Below the pieces are notes generated by a model that was not told where the DNA came from, searched no databases, and saw only the letters and a list, made by a program, of their open reading frames with translations. A DNA stretch of 64,000 bases from LMUY01 sp964235495 (GTDB lineage Bacteria; Pseudomonadota; Alphaproteobacteria; Acetobacterales; Acetobacteraceae): contig CAXSAX010000014.1 of assembly GCA_964235495.1 (NCBI GenBank), positions 18,489 to 82,488 of the forward strand, in the 5' to 3' direction. Shown here piece after piece: positions 63,653 to 64,000 of the stretch; within the stretch, counting starts at the first letter, position 1, and every line of letters starts with the position of its first letter. Made by a program: the position numbers and the translations under genes.

Positions 63653-64000
63653 ATGGACATGCACATGAGCACCGAAGCGCTGCACTCCGCCATGGACGGC
63701 ATCGCCCCCATCTCCCGCCAGATCTGGGACGCGAAGTACCGGCTCAAAGCCCTGGACGGCACCCCGCTGGACGCCACCGTCGAGGATAGCTGGCGCCGCG
63801 TCGCCCGCGCCCTGGCCGCCGCCGAGGCTGACCCGGCGCAGTGGGAGCCCCGCTTCTACCGCGCCCTGCAGGATTTCTGCTTCCTGCCCGCCGGCCGCAT
63901 CCTGTCCGGCGCCGGCACCGACCGCCGGGTCACGCTGTTCAACTGCTTCGTCATGGGCGACATCGCCGACGACCTCGGCGCGATCTTCGACAACCTGCGC
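63653..64000 (+). CDS. nrdJ: Adenosylcobalamin-dependent ribonucleotide reductase (class II), N-terminal part
   Basis: First 116 residues only; the gene runs off the window. MDGIAPISRQIWDAKYRLKA, DSWRRVARALAAAE, FYRALQDFCFLPAGRILSGAG and TLFNCFVMGDI are the N-terminus of the class II enzyme, with the redox-active Cys in FNCFV. It reduces ribonucleotides with B12, independent of oxygen. The ATG at 63653 follows GGAAGGG. CobS/CobT in this window serve synthesis of its cofactor. Confidence 0.92.
   Translation, partial: MDMHMSTEALHSAMDGIAPISRQIWDAKYRLKALDGTPLDATVEDSWRRVARALAAAEADPAQWEPRFYRALQDFCFLPAGRILSGAGTDRRVTLFNCFVMGDIADDLGAIFDNLR

Overview
The window is GC-rich, densely packed, Gram-negative alphaproteobacterial chromosome. 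Gene content and order point to Acetobacteraceae (Rhodospirillales): lysC - nitronate monooxygenase - ptsP - RodZ-like - ispG, hisS-prfA-prmC-DUF4167, DnaJ-cobS-cobT, a ChpT-CheA-CheW-CheY cluster, DUF1127, a class II ribonucleotide reductase and a dispersed multi-hairpin repeat. The family assignment is an inference from gene order and sequence style; no search was run.

Layout. 0-6.3 kb: tail of a gene, an RND efflux pump, a beta-helix protein with two CBM60-like modules, and aroC. 6.3-11 kb (minus strand): parC, a small low-GC orphan and fusA; aroC and parC meet head-on in a 106-bp inverted-repeat element that supplies both stop codons. 11-15.2 kb: a DUF1800/DUF1501 pair, a small membrane protein, an AlkA-like glycosylase and a PagL-like lipid A deacylase. 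15.2-19.2 kb (minus): overlapping cheY, cheW and hybrid cheA genes behind chpT. 19.3-24.6 kb: DUF3553, moaA, the first copy of a hairpin repeat, a methyltransferase, a ccdAB toxin-antitoxin pair, comF, grxC, DUF1178 and ubiG. 24.7-36.6 kb: a run of housekeeping genes from lysC to DUF4167, interrupted between ispG and hisS by a second, divergent ccdAB-like pair and a DUF7002-like gene.

36.6-46.9 kb: NUDIX hydrolase, Atm1-type ABC exporter, a small unknown gene, the second hairpin repeat, rpmB, then a minus-strand group DnaJ-cobS-cobT-TonB. Next come bolA, a ribbon-helix-helix gene preceded by a perfect CtrA-type box, prmA and DUF1127. 47-53.9 kb: aminopeptidase P, metF, mlaA, mlaC, an SPFH protein coupled to an unknown helical protein, and a spore-photoproduct-lyase-like radical SAM enzyme. 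53.9-55.7 kb: a lower-GC patch with a rhomboid protease. 55.7-64 kb: a secreted alpha/beta hydrolase, a glycine-zipper lipoprotein, glmU-glmS, an ABC exporter and the start of a B12-dependent ribonucleotide reductase.

Functional threads. CobS/CobT (cobalt insertion into corrinoid), a TonB-like protein and NrdJ suggest a B12-centred economy. MlaA/MlaC, PagL, GlmU/GlmS and the RND and ABC transporters concern the envelope. ChpT, CheA and the CtrA-type box hint at CtrA-pathway control. The parts most worth a second look are the two ccdAB-type modules, the chemotaxis-like phosphorelay without receptors, the covarying hairpin repeats, the SPFH pair and the DUF7002-like protein.
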